Positions 13,456-24,474 of a stretch of 64,000 nucleotides of DNA are shown piece by piece (positions within the stretch are counted from its first letter, which is position 1; each line of letters begins with the position of its first letter). The notes beneath the pieces were generated by a model. That model ran no database searches, was not told where the DNA came from, and saw only the letters and a list, made by a program, of their open reading frames with translations. The DNA lies in the NCBI GenBank assembly GCA_048013815.1, contig CM106585.1, forward strand, positions 15,872,001 to 15,936,000. Reading direction: 5' to 3'. The DNA is from Setoptus koraiensis (lineage: Eukaryota; Arthropoda). Both the position numbers and the translations under genes were made by a program.

Positions 13456-15368
13456 CTAGGCCGCCGATCACGATCGGCCGTCGGATATAATGGCGGCCGT
13501 GTCGATGCTCGCACACAAATATTGTGAGTAGCGGGCATGATTGATGATGGTCGCCGTCGGTTTGGTGGTCGGCCAACGAGCCGTTGTTGTCGCTGTCGCT
13601 GTTGTCGCTGTCGTTGTTGCTGCTGTCGTTGTTGTTGGCCGAGTCAGTTTGTTGGCCTCTGTCGCTCGTCCAGCACACGACCGCCGTCCGGTTGGCGGCG
13701 GCCCGTTCGAGGGGCTAATCACACTTGCACTTAGACCATGACCAACGCGTCCATCTGTACCTGTTGGCTGCAAACGAGATAAGGCTGACCATCAAAACGG
13801 TCGGCCTGCATTGCGTTGCCGCGCAGCTCCACTGATGCCCGGTCGCTGGCTGGCTGGCTGCCTGTTTGCATGAGTGAGCGTCGATAGTCGGAATGGCAGC
13901 GGCGCCAGCAGTTGCGTAATAGCTCGTTGCGCACAAAGCGGGCATGCGTTGCAACAGGTGCGCTGATAATTCACTGATAATTGATATCTTTGTCGGGCCG
14001 GGCCGGCCTGTCCGATTGATCGACATGCACTTGTTTGTACAGTGTGTTGTGTGTGTGTCAGGGTATCGGAGTGTTGTAGTGCCCGAGCGTCGGAGTGCCA
14101 AAGAGCACGGATGGCTGGCTGCTGACTGCTTGCATGTATGCAGATATCGGTTCGCTGGCAAGATACTAATAATGATCCGGCCCGAGCGAGTATGCGTGCA
14201 GGTCGACACACACATAATGTTACACGGTGCGCATAATGTCGAGTGATTAATGCGCTCACGGTGACCCCAAGCAAGCTGGCCTTACGCAATAATGTGCGCT
14301 CATGATGCGGGCCACTGGTCAGCGCAACTGTATCGAGCCGGCTGGCGCTGGCTTGCTGACACAGGCTGCCGGCCGACGGCCGACAGCCAACAGCCAACAG
14401 CCGACAGCCAACTGCAGCGCACTGTCAGATACAGTTATCAGCGGCAACAGCGACAACAACGACAACAGCGACAACGGCGACATACGCGCATGGGCACAAT
14501 CAAGGCTGGACGGCGGATAGGCACAATCGGCTGGCAAGCGGCTCATGTGACTGGAACCGTCAACACGACAATGGCAGTTGTTTTTTGTTGTCGTTGCTTG
14601 TGTCGTTGTTGTTGCCGTCGCCGTTGTCAGTGTTGTTGCCGTTGCCGTTGTCAGTGTTGTTGTTGTTGTCTGATAACTGCATCTGACAATGCCAGCGCAG
14701 GCTGGGCGAGCGCTCGGCGCGCAGATAGGAAGCGAATGATTAGCAAACAGGAAGACTTGACCATTTTGCCTGCTTGCAGCAGGTTTGTTGTTGGCTAACT
14801 GGCTGCGCGCCGAGCCAGAGCGCGACCGAGCCAGAGAGCGACCGAGCCAGCGAGCCAGAGAGCGAGAGTGCAGTGGCGGCGGCGGCGGCGGCGGTTAGTG
14901 TGTCAAGCCAGTTAGAGCTCGGTCGCCGGTTAGCGCTGGCATGCGGCTCGCTCACTCGAGCTCGCAAGTCGAGAGTGGCGTCGCTGGGCCGGATCCGCGA
15001 CGACGACACCAACGCCAGGCCAACAGGCAGCCCGATAAGATTTATTTACCAATTAACTGTTGGCCTGGCCGCTGGCTGCCTGGCGGTGTCGTATATCGGG
15101 CTGGCGGTGTAACATTAGGCTAACCGGTGTGCGCTGCGAGCTGCGAGCTGCGAGAGTAACAGGAAGAGCAATAGGAAAAGAGCAGACAAGTGTCAGGAGG
15201 AGGAAAACAGGAAGAATTGCGTAATGGCTGCCAGTGTCGCCGTCGCCGTTGCCGCCGCTGCCGCCGTTGAGACGGTCTCGCCACTTTCGCTCACTTAAAG
15301 GTGTTATTAGATCAACGAGCGCACTCATACAGGTTATTGTTGCGCTGTTGGGACACGCTGGCTGTGTG

Positions 15369-15403
15369 AGTCTGTTCTTTGCAGAACCTGCAAAGAACAG
15401 ACT
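15369..15403. repeat. Inverted repeat, 16-bp perfect arms, 3-nt loop
   Basis: AGTCTGTTCTTTGCAG (15369-15384), AAC, then the exact reverse complement at 15388-15403. It is a near-perfect palindrome in GC-rich sequence. Confidence 0.92.
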
Positions 15404-15787
15404 GCGGCTTCTCGCCGTCGTTCGCCAGCGTTCGCCGTCGTTCGCCAGCCCCGGCCAGCGTTCGCCAGCCCTCGACAGAGCCGGCGAGCGCATTGTGCCA
15501 AGGGAACGGCACATAAGCAACAGAGCACATAATGTGGCTGCACTAATGGCAGCCCAGTAATGGGCCAGCACGCAACAGCAAACGCCAGCCAGTGTGACGC
15601 AACTGGCGACACTGGCCCGACTCTCGCAAGTGTCGCTCGAGCCGCGCCAGCGAAACTTGTTCCGTTGGCGCGCCACTATTTGTCCCATTGTGCCCGGCGC
15701 CGGCGGCGCCGGCGATAAACGCTGCCCGCCGCAAGCGAGCGCCGGCCGGGCCGCCTCCCACTGTCCCTCCGGTGCGGCCAGCCGATG

Positions 15788-15832
15788 GCCCGACTGTTGC
15801 CGGCCCGACCGTCGCCGGCCCGAGCGTCGCCG
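15788..15832. repeat. Tandem repeat, 3 x 15 bp
   Basis: Units at 15788, 15803 and 15818 follow GCCCGA[CG][CT]GT[CT]GCCG. It lies inside a GC-rich region that also has CGTTCGCCAG repeats at about 15418-15470. Confidence 0.8.
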
Positions 15833-16232
15833 GCGAGACACCCTAGAGCCGACGGCGCTGGGCCGGGCCAGCGGCGGCGCAGCCGGCAGCGGCCGCCTCC
15901 GAGCGAGCAGCGCAAAACAACTTTTCGAGCCGTCTCAGCGCCGTTTTGTTGCTTTGTTTCTGCAACAAGTGGCCGACTCAGCTCGCAGGCCGGCAGCTCG
16001 CCAGCAGGCCGGTGTGACAGGCAGCGCTGCCAGCCAGCCAGTCGCAAAGACAATTGGCCCGACTTTGGCTCGCTTCCACCGGCTCACACACACTCTCGGC
16101 CGAGAGCGACTCGCCGAGAGTCGCAGGCTCAACGGGCGCACTCATACCTGAGACGGCGGCCGTGCGTCGCGGGCAAAAAAGGCTCGCTCTCACAGGTGTA
16201 ATTGACAAAAGTGTCAAAAATTTGTCTCCCTG

Positions 16233-16351
16233 CTCGCGGGCTGCACAAGCTCGCGGGCTGCACAAGCTCGCGGGCTGCACAAGCTCGCGGGCCGCACAAG
16301 CTCGCGGGCTGCACAAGCGGCCGCCTTGCGCAAGCGGCTGCCTCGCACAAG
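16233..16351. repeat. Tandem repeat, 7 x 17 bp
   Basis: Five units of CTCGCGGGCTGCACAAG run from 16233 to 16317 with one substitution in unit four. Two diverged 17-bp units follow (16318-16334, 16335-16351), keeping the G[CT]..CAAG ending. The unit length is not a multiple of 3, so all frames cycle and the Ala/Arg/Leu-rich frames here are artefacts. Confidence 0.92.
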
Positions 16352-16380
16352 CGGCCGCCCGGCCGCTGGCATGACGCTAT

Positions 16381-16505
16381 CTAGCCAGCGCCTAGCCAGC
16401 ATCTGGCCGGTATCTGCGAGCGGTATCTGCGAGCGGTATCTGAGCGGTATCTGAGCGGTATCTGGCCGGTATCTGGCCGGTAGCTGAGCACAATGTGAGC
16501 GGTAT
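16381..16505. repeat. Array of GCGGTATCTG-like units
   Basis: GGTATCTG recurs about every 11-14 bp as GAGCGGTATCT or GGCCGGTATCT, directly after the 17-bp array. Spacing varies. Confidence 0.7.
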
Positions 16506-18339
16506 GTGCGACGCAGCGAGCCGCCAGCCGAGCAGCCAGCGGTAGTGGTGCAAGCGTCTATCCTTGTGGATTTATATCAATGGATAACGACACAACACAA
16601 TGGCTCAACTTTGCAGAACACGACAACAAGCCCGCTCTCGCAAGTCGTTAGTTTTCATTAGATGGAGCCATTAGATGATGGCGCATCTCCTATGTCACCA
16701 GCGATTTCTCTGTCTCTCTCTGTCGCACGCCTAGCCAGTCCATTGTAGACGCACCGTACGCCTATCCAAACGTCGTCGTACTATCGTACCGACCATACGA
16801 GCCGCCAGCCAGCCAGCCAGCCAGTGTGTGTGTGTGTGTGTGTGCGCTAGCCAGTGATACGTTTCCACCTCTCGGCGAGTGTCATAATATATTGGCTCAA
16901 CAGCTACAACAACAGCGATCATCAACAACGACAACGACATCATTACTACACATGTATAACTCGATGCCCATCGCCATTGTATTGTAAATTACGCAATTTG
17001 TTGTCGATTCGCCCAATTCGCCGCCGCCGCCGAGCAGCAAGTACGCGCCAAAAGCCCCTTGCCCGTTTCCCTTTCGCAGGCGATAAAGCCCACACACTGC
17101 CTTCACAATTGCCTTCGTTCGTTCGTTGGCAAAGTCAAGTTGCACACTGCCAATCACAAAATCAGCTACTTGTTAGCAAGCCAGTGCAACAGACGCACAC
17201 ACAGTGTGTGCGATCCGACGTGATGCTCATATTCCCTGCAAGCAATACCAAGCAATTCATTATTATACAATAATCATTATACAATAATAATTATTATACA
17301 ATATTCGTTATACAATAATCGTTATACGTTATCTTCGGCAAACAAATGTGTTGTAAATAGCAACAGATCCACACCCGACCGTCAGCAAGCACCGTTCCAC
17401 CCAGAACCAACAATTCACCCTCAAGCCCCTCGCATTGTCTATCAGGCGCCCATCATCGCCGCATCGTGGCCGCATTATCGCCGCATTATCGCCGCATCGT
17501 GGCCGCATTATCGCCGCATTGTAACATTGTAGCGTTGCGTCAAGCATCAACACCAAGACAACTGATAGCAGCGCAACAGTAAGTAGAACCCAAACGTTGC
17601 ATCAGCGCAATTCAATCGTATTGTTCCCAAAAATGACGCCACAGTGATTGCAACAGCAGGCCGGCATGTCTGCGAGCCGCTCCATCGCCGCTCCATCGAC
17701 GCTCCATAGACACTCCATGGAGACGCGGAGAGCGCCCAGTGTCAGTAGAGGCACGGTCCATGATGGCGAAAGTGTATCCGTTGACAGCCGGCGCACAATG
17801 CAGCCAAAACTAGAAAACATTTGAGTTATTTGACACCATTGCCATAGTGTCGTGTCATCGCAACAGTGTATCATATAAACTCCTGTTATATTACATAATA
17901 TTATATAATACAAACGATGCACAAACAACAACAGTGTTGCAATTTTGAAGCACGGCACAACATCCGCGCCTGATGGGCCACAGTTGAGCGCGAGGCCCGT
18001 CGGTATGTGATATTGATTGGTATGTGCCGGTGATAGTTGCGCAATGGCGCCAGTGGACAGTCTCGACAACGTCATTTGCAACAATCCATTGATAGCGATC
18101 CGTCGATAGCAGTCCATCGTTGGCGTCGATTGATTGCGACGACAGCGAGCATTCTGGCACACATACCAAACAAGTCAATAATAAACTCCGACAGCGCTTA
18201 TTACATTGTCTGGCAATTGTGGGAGCAGCGCGTATCTGGCGAGCTTTCTCAAAGCTGTTTTGCGATCGTCACTCTCGCCCAGCGCCATTGCATAATAGTC
18301 GTTCGCTAGGAAAGTTTGCTGTAATGTGGCTGCATTGCG

Positions 18340-18382
18340 CACTGTAATACACTGTATCACACTGTGCATGTGTATTACAGTG
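18340..18382. repeat. Inverted repeat, 13-bp perfect arms
   Basis: CACTGTAATACAC (18340-18352) pairs exactly with 18370-18382 around a 17-nt loop that itself has CACTGT/GTG repeats. Confidence 0.85.
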
Positions 18383-19233
18383 TGCCGAGCAGCGACAGGT
18401 AATGCGACGAGGTGCTGCAGCGCACAGTACCTGTACCGAGGTGTCAAAGTATTAACAAGCGCCGCATGTGTTAGCTAATAAACGTCAGACCAAATAAAAG
18501 TCGTCCTGGGGAATCCTGGAGAGAACGCGGGCGCGATATTAATGCGAATAACAACAACAATATTGTTAATCCGCTCGTTATAAGTGTGTGTGAAAAGGCG
18601 AGTTGTTTTTGTTTTTAACGACACACTTACGCTGGCTTGCGCCTATGCAAACACACACACACACACACACACACTCACCTTGATACGCGCACACTCACGA
18701 CGGTTGTGCGACTCACAACTGTTTTGAGTCTCACAAGGAGCGAGAGCGTGCTGTCGCTAGTCGACGCACAGTCGCGAACCAGCAACGAGAGAGCGCTCAC
18801 TCTCACTTTGTTGTTGTTGTTGTTGTTGCTGTTGTTGTTGTTGTTGTTATGCACATAATTGCCGTGGCCCGCGAACACACAAACGTAAACATGTGATGTG
18901 TGGCGAGCGGCACGGCAGTGCAGCCCGTGAGTTGTACAGCCTATACTGTTGTTAGTGCACGCTGCCTGTCGCAAGTGCACAAACGAGCAAAAATTCGATT
19001 ATCGCCACAACATTGTGGAAAAATTCCACGTTCAGCTGTCGCAATCCAGTCTGAAAAATTCGATCCGGAGAATTTCGTTTCTGGGCTCGGCGGCAAAATT
19101 CTATTTCCGCGCCAGAGGAGAAAAATTCGACGCTCAATAGTTCGATTTGCGCGAGCGAGCAATATTTGCAGAAAATTTCTAGGTTGCAGTGGCACGCAGT
19201 TGATCGGCCGACCTGGTCCAGTCGAAATCACTC

Positions 19234-19287
19234 ATTAAATAGACAATTAATTAGACACTCATCAAATAGACAATTAATTAGACACTC
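19234..19287. repeat. Tandem duplication, 2 x 27 bp, with TAATTA cores
   Basis: Units 19234-19260 and 19261-19287 differ at one base, and each contains ACAATTAATTAGAC. TAATTA is a typical homeodomain core, so a regulatory role is possible but unproven. Confidence 0.85.
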
Positions 19288-20154
19288 ATTAAATTCACTC
19301 AATCAATTGACCAGATCAACGGTTGATGCAAGTTGCACACAATTGCCAATTTGCATGAAGCGACCTGAGTGAACGCACCTATTACATGTAGTATAATGTT
19401 TATTATTTTCTTTCCATCATCCCAGCCTCAACATGGACTTGGCCAGCTCTTGAGTCGACCGACACCAGCAATACTCGATAAATCACATTAATTACAGCAA
19501 AGCGAGCCAGCAACAACCAGCGATTTGTCCAAGCTCACAAACAATCGACGCAATCACGCAGCAAGATAAATCATCATCGTCTTGCACTAGACGACACAAA
19601 CGCATGACACCACAACAGGGATTGCCAATTGCCAAAATCATCATTGTGCAACCATAATCATTATTATCATCATTGTTTGTAAAATAATAGCATAGACTCT
19701 CACCGAATACACCAAACTCATTACCTCTGACAAAGGCACTCTCAAGCACATCAAAACAAGTCTTGTGTGCAACAACTATAGCTACAACTAGCACTATCTG
19801 CAGTATCCAAACAAACGGCTACCTTATACCACAAGCCTGGGTTGTCACAGCAACCACGGGGCGCATCCAGGCCAGCTCAATCAGACAAAATCAAACGAGG
19901 ACACCACCACTTTTCACTTCACTATATTCATTCACATCTCAACCATCTCAACTAGCTGCACCAAATCGCCACCAATATTTATAAGTGAACGGACATATCA
20001 CTTATACAATCAACATATTATATAAAATAAAATATTATATTATATTAAATATATACACGCCACCATTTAGGCCAAGTGCAAGACACCTTGCATCAAACCA
20101 TTCGACACATCGCACGGCAGCTATCAAGTAGCGCGCATTCACCCCATTGGCACC

Positions 20155-22305
20155 ATGTTAATCAACAAATGTTTTGCAACAATATGTAATCTCATAAAAC
20201 TAAAAATGTCACTAGTGATAACTCTGGCCCTTTTCATGGTCTTGAACAGCTTACACCATCAACATGTTGAAGCGTTCCAATACGACATATGGTTTAAATA
20301 TCCTCACCCGTACACAGTCACAGATCCCATAACCTATTGTCAACAGAATGCAACTCAACGCAACAATAATTGTCAAACTTCTCTACCTATTTATGTCAAT
20401 ACATTGGACTCACAAAAAACACTAATTCCGTACACTATTGGACAATTGCTTGATTTTTGCTCCCTATCAGACGCTAGGGAATTCGATCACTCTCAGCATA
20501 CCGAATGGGACGACAACATCAGATTGGCACCATTTGATATTAAGTTCATGCGAAATGAAGAATGTAAGATCTTGTGCAAAAAAAGCTACAAAATGAGCCA
20601 ACACAATGATTTATACAGACTCGAGGAATTAAGATTGGGTATTACACGTGATTATTATCATCATTGGTTCACCGACACATTTCCGGCATCATGGTGCTAC
20701 AAGCAACCACCTACTCCAGCTACTCTAAATAGTCACACGCGTAACAAGGAGTGCTTCATTGGTTTCCCCATTGGTTACAGCACAGACGATAGAGGTCTGC
20801 CGGAAGACGATAGAGTATTGATGGGTAATTTTAGTAAGCCAAACTCGTTATTTTTGTTCAATCATTTTGATTTTACCATATTCTATGAGAGTGGAGAAGG
20901 TAAACCGTGGGCCGGTAAAGCTGGCTCTCAAGCTGGAAGAATAACAGCATTTAGAATTAATCCCAGAAGTATTAAACACAATCTGGATAATAATCAACCC
21001 AACGCCGATACTACTAATAAATGCTCCTGGGCTGAGCTACCAATGGAGATACCATCCTATTATCATTATGGTATGAATGTTACTCTACAGATTTCCTTCT
21101 CATATTCTGTCAAGTTTGTTGAAGATGAGCCCACAGCCACATGGTCTCAACGATGGCAACGACTAGAATCCACCTTACCTGGTACGGCCAAAGGAAAATG
21201 GATTATTGTATTGGCTGTATTGACATTACTTTTAACAGCTGCCCCGGCCGCCTATGCCATAGCAAGGACTATATTCTCTGATCATGTTCTCATTTATATT
21301 AATCCACGAGACTCTAGCGATGAATTAACCTGGAAATTAATGGCGGGCGATATATTTCGTGAACCGTTACACATTGGTCTCTTCAGTGTTTTAGTTGGTA
21401 GTGGATGCCAATTTATAGCGTCTGTATTGTTATCGGAATTTTTCTCAGTATTTGTTGCTTTATTATCGACATCACTATTAGTCATAATAGTATCACTCTT
21501 TGTATTGATACACGGATTTGTTGGTGGATATGTGGCAGTTCGTTTATACAGAACTTTCGGCGGCGAATCATGGCGTACTATTTGCATGTTAGTCACTGCT
21601 TTGAATCCACTAGTCCTATTCTGCTTATTAGTTATGTCAAGAAATCTATTACTGCTATATAATGGTAGTCTAATGGCACTAAATGTGGGCTTGTTTTGGT
21701 CTTTATTCATGGCACTGCTTTGTTTTGCCTTCTCATTGCCATCCGCAATGGCCGGAGGAAATATAGCTTTCAAGAAATCATCAATAGAATTCCCAGTCAG
21801 GCCAACAGCAAACGCAAGGGAATTACCAGAGCAGCTACTATGGCGACAACCGTTGATTACAACACTCCTTGTTGGCCTAATACCTTTGTTAGGATTCTGG
21901 TACGTCGAGGCCTATCCATTCTACGATTCTGGAGGATATGTAATAACTGTGATTACAATAATGACGGTGATATGCGTATCAATTAGTCATTGTTATTACA
22001 ACCTAACCCTACAAGACTACCGTTGGTGGTGGCGCTCATACTTGGCCTGTGGTGTCGCAGCCGGTTACTACTTCGTCCACTGCGTATTCTATATATTTAG
22101 CAATTTATTTGTTGATTCCCTATCGAATGCTATGTTATATATATCGTTTGCATTCTTTATATGTCTAGCATTGTTTTTGTTGACAGGAACCATAGGTTTC
22201 CTTGTTACATTTACTTTCCTCTGGCAAACATACAGTCGCGCGAACCCCTCGCCTGATATGAACTATGCAGTATTCCACAAATCAAGTGAGATGACCGTGC
22301 AATGA
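20155..22305 (+). CDS. Transmembrane 9 superfamily (nonaspanin) protein, intronless
   Basis: 716-residue single-exon ORF. The start at 20155 has a good context (GGCACCATGTT); an internal Met18 begins a cleaner signal peptide ending HVEA before FQYD. The family has a large luminal domain and nine membrane spans, and acts in endosome/Golgi sorting and cell adhesion. Family marks: FSYSVKFVEDEPTATWSQRW before the first span (about 350-372), WKLMAGDIFREP between spans, GFVGGYVAVRLYR, ELPEQ, the nearly invariant QDYRWWWRSYL, and LLTGTIGF in the last span. It resembles TM9SF2/TM9SF4 but is divergent: the luminal NLGE block is not obvious and the protein ends EMTVQ about 25 residues past the last span, without the usual C-terminal KxD Golgi-retention signal. 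Intronless form suggests intron loss or an old retrocopy. Confidence 0.9.
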   Translation: MLINKCFATICNLIKLKMSLVITLALFMVLNSLHHQHVEAFQYDIWFKYPHPYTVTDPITYCQQNATQRNNNCQTSLPIYVNTLDSQKTLIPYTIGQLLDFCSLSDAREFDHSQHTEWDDNIRLAPFDIKFMRNEECKILCKKSYKMSQHNDLYRLEELRLGITRDYYHHWFTDTFPASWCYKQPPTPATLNSHTRNKECFIGFPIGYSTDDRGLPEDDRVLMGNFSKPNSLFLFNHFDFTIFYESGEGKPWAGKAGSQAGRITAFRINPRSIKHNLDNNQPNADTTNKCSWAELPMEIPSYYHYGMNVTLQISFSYSVKFVEDEPTATWSQRWQRLESTLPGTAKGKWIIVLAVLTLLLTAAPAAYAIARTIFSDHVLIYINPRDSSDELTWKLMAGDIFREPLHIGLFSVLVGSGCQFIASVLLSEFFSVFVALLSTSLLVIIVSLFVLIHGFVGGYVAVRLYRTFGGESWRTICMLVTALNPLVLFCLLVMSRNLLLLYNGSLMALNVGLFWSLFMALLCFAFSLPSAMAGGNIAFKKSSIEFPVRPTANARELPEQLLWRQPLITTLLVGLIPLLGFWYVEAYPFYDSGGYVITVITIMTVICVSISHCYYNLTLQDYRWWWRSYLACGVAAGYYFVHCVFYIFSNLFVDSLSNAMLYISFAFFICLALFLLTGTIGFLVTFTFLWQTYSRANPSPDMNYAVFHKSSEMTVQ

Positions 22306-24474
22306 TGATTACCGACATAATTTACGGCTTGGAGAATGAATCAAGCCATTTTTGAATCAAGGAATGTAAGCCAAGAAAAGGAAAAAAAGAGAAAATTTAG
22401 AAAAGAAAGGTAGAAAGATTTTAAATTGAAGTGATTTATAGACCTAACCGATTGCTGTCTTAAAAAAAAGCTTAAAGTCACAAACACACAAATCTCAATT
22501 TGATCGACACCAAACTGACAAAACTGATAAACATGGAACAATCACCGATGAAAAGTTGATGGTTTTGAGCACATGCGACTAGTAGCACATGTATATTAAT
22601 CATATAAATATTAACAATCAATAAAAAAATCACAAATCACAAGAATATCATTCAGGTAAATAGTTTCTACTGTTGAACCCATTTATACATTGTACCGTGA
22701 CGAGCAGTTTTCGGAGCAAATGAAACAGCGAAAGCTTATGCAACCATCAGTGTGAATACTAAAATGATCGATGGTCGTATGCATTTGAATATTTATGGAT
22801 TCGGGAGATAAAGATTAGTGTTTGAGGAGCAGTTTTTGGGTCCATCGAAATTTCGAGAAATTGATTGCAAGGAAAGCATGCTTCCGACTTTGCGACTAAA
22901 AAATTCGAACTACTACTTGTGTGAACCAGATGGAGGGCTCTTGCTCGAAGTAATAAACACTTGACAATCGAATTAGACGTAACTAATCGAATGATCGTAA
23001 TTAATTAATTTTCATAGACAGGCGATTTAATTTGGCAAAAGCGTGGCGTAACGGTGCAACATCCAACGATATATTTCAACAATGTAAATTTTTTATGTCG
23101 CCACTCTAGATTCTTGTGTCTAGATTTATTTACTAGTGAACCAGTTATTTCGATTGTGTGTTGTTTTTGTTTAAAACAAATCACTGTTATTGTGTGCTTC
23201 CTCCTGATTACTTTCGAAATGGAAGCGTGACCTATAGAGGATCAACAATTGATTACATAATTTGTTGTAGCCACCTATACGTTACAAATTTTTTACAGTA
23301 CACGGTTGTACCGGTATTTGTCGGAGCAGATGGAATAGAGTTTTTCACTATTCATCCTCATACTAAGATCTATGCTCCATATGAGTCTATTGTTGTTCTG
23401 TTGAGTTTTGTTAGATGCCGTTGAGGATACAACAAGATCAATTATCACCCTAAACAAGAGTGTCCAAACAGAGTGCCATTCGGATGTTCAGTGTAGTGGC
23501 TAGAAATAGAGGAAAGGGGCAATTCTAATCTAATTATAAGATCCTTCTCTGTATAAAAGAAGTAGTAGTGAGAAGAATGTCGCTCACAAAATAAGCTTGT
23601 TATCAGATTAAGAAAGTTTGTAGTCTAATGTCTGGTGTCTGGCGCAAATTGACTTGTACACTTAGTGGACATCGGTGGACAAGAATAGTAAAACTCAATC
23701 GTCTATTGTTTCTATTATGATTGACCTTGAGACATGTAGACTTGTTTGTGTCGGGCGGGATGTATGTGAATTTGTTGTGATCGCAACAACAATAGAGCCG
23801 TACGCACATTTGTTGACTCTTGAACATCAGATCCAGTTTGACTTACTTTGGTTGTATTACTTGGTGTAGGTGACAATTTTCTTTTTGTCACTATTGGAGC
23901 TAATCGTTGGCATGGATAGTGAGTGTCCCAAGTGTCTAAATGGTCACTCTTTCTTCATGCTTGCATAAAGCAACAGATTGCGACGAATTGTGTCATCAAT
24001 TCACCGCCCAAGCAACAACAACAATGAAGACAGCGATGATGTTTATTGATAATGTATGTAGCGCCTAGGAGTAGCGGGCTTGCCCATTCGCTCAGTTTTG
24101 ATTTCGAAGGGTGTCGATAACAAGAGTGAGTTAGTCGGACGTTAGAGCAGCATGTGTGAGTTGTCTTGCGAAGCTAAAAGTATTCAGTTCACACTATGCC
24201 CTATAGCAACAGGATAGACCAATCCAGTCTCAATTTGGTCACTTCGAGACGACACTAGAAGCTGAATTTGGCCGTCATTTGATGTCATGAGCATTAATCA
24301 CCATGATTCAACGCAGACCTTCCACGAGATTGCGACTGTTGCCTACAACATAATAGACGAAAGATCACTAACAATTCAAACTTCAAACAAATTTATTTTG
24401 CGAATTATAATTGGCGAAAGAGGGATTGTAGTAACAGTAGAGCAGTGATTTAAATTAATTAATTTATTAGGCAA
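22306..24474. other. AT-rich gene-free stretch
   Basis: Begins as 3' flank of the TM9SF gene; an AATAAA hexamer lies near 22619-22624. The remainder up to the Q-rich gene shows only short frames without family resemblance. A TTAATTAATTAATT-like run lies just before 24475. Confidence 0.5.

Larger units (their letters stand above)
12341..16600. other. GC-rich gene desert with hairpins and tandem arrays
   Basis: By eye strongly CpG- and GGCC-rich compared with the AT-rich coding blocks. It contains several long Arg/Ala/Pro-rich open frames on both strands (for example 15053-15841 on the minus strand), which are what high GC alone produces, and no recognisable domain. Separate entries give the hairpins and arrays. 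It could be a regulatory or CpG-island region or hold a non-coding transcript. Confidence 0.5.
16601..20154. other. Gene-free stretch between the GC-rich desert and the TM9SF gene
   Basis: Holds a GT run (about 16825-16844), repeats of TTATACAATAATC (about 17262-17330), repeats of CCGCATTATCG (about 17456-17520), a CA run (18650-18673), a TTG run (about 18809-18849), the hairpin at 18340, the AAAATTCGA cluster at 18989-19180 and a 27-bp duplication at 19234. AT-rich TATAAAATA sequence at about 20020-20030 could be core promoter of the TM9SF gene. No coding region is supported. Confidence 0.5.

Noticed and set aside
15053-15841. 262-residue Arg/Ser/Ala-rich frame on the minus strand, and overlapping long frames on the plus strand
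   Set aside because: High GC content removes stop codons in all frames. Composition is biased and no domain or splice structure supports coding.
16233-16351. CRISPR-like array
   Set aside because: Units are contiguous without unique spacers and the DNA is animal. It is a minisatellite.
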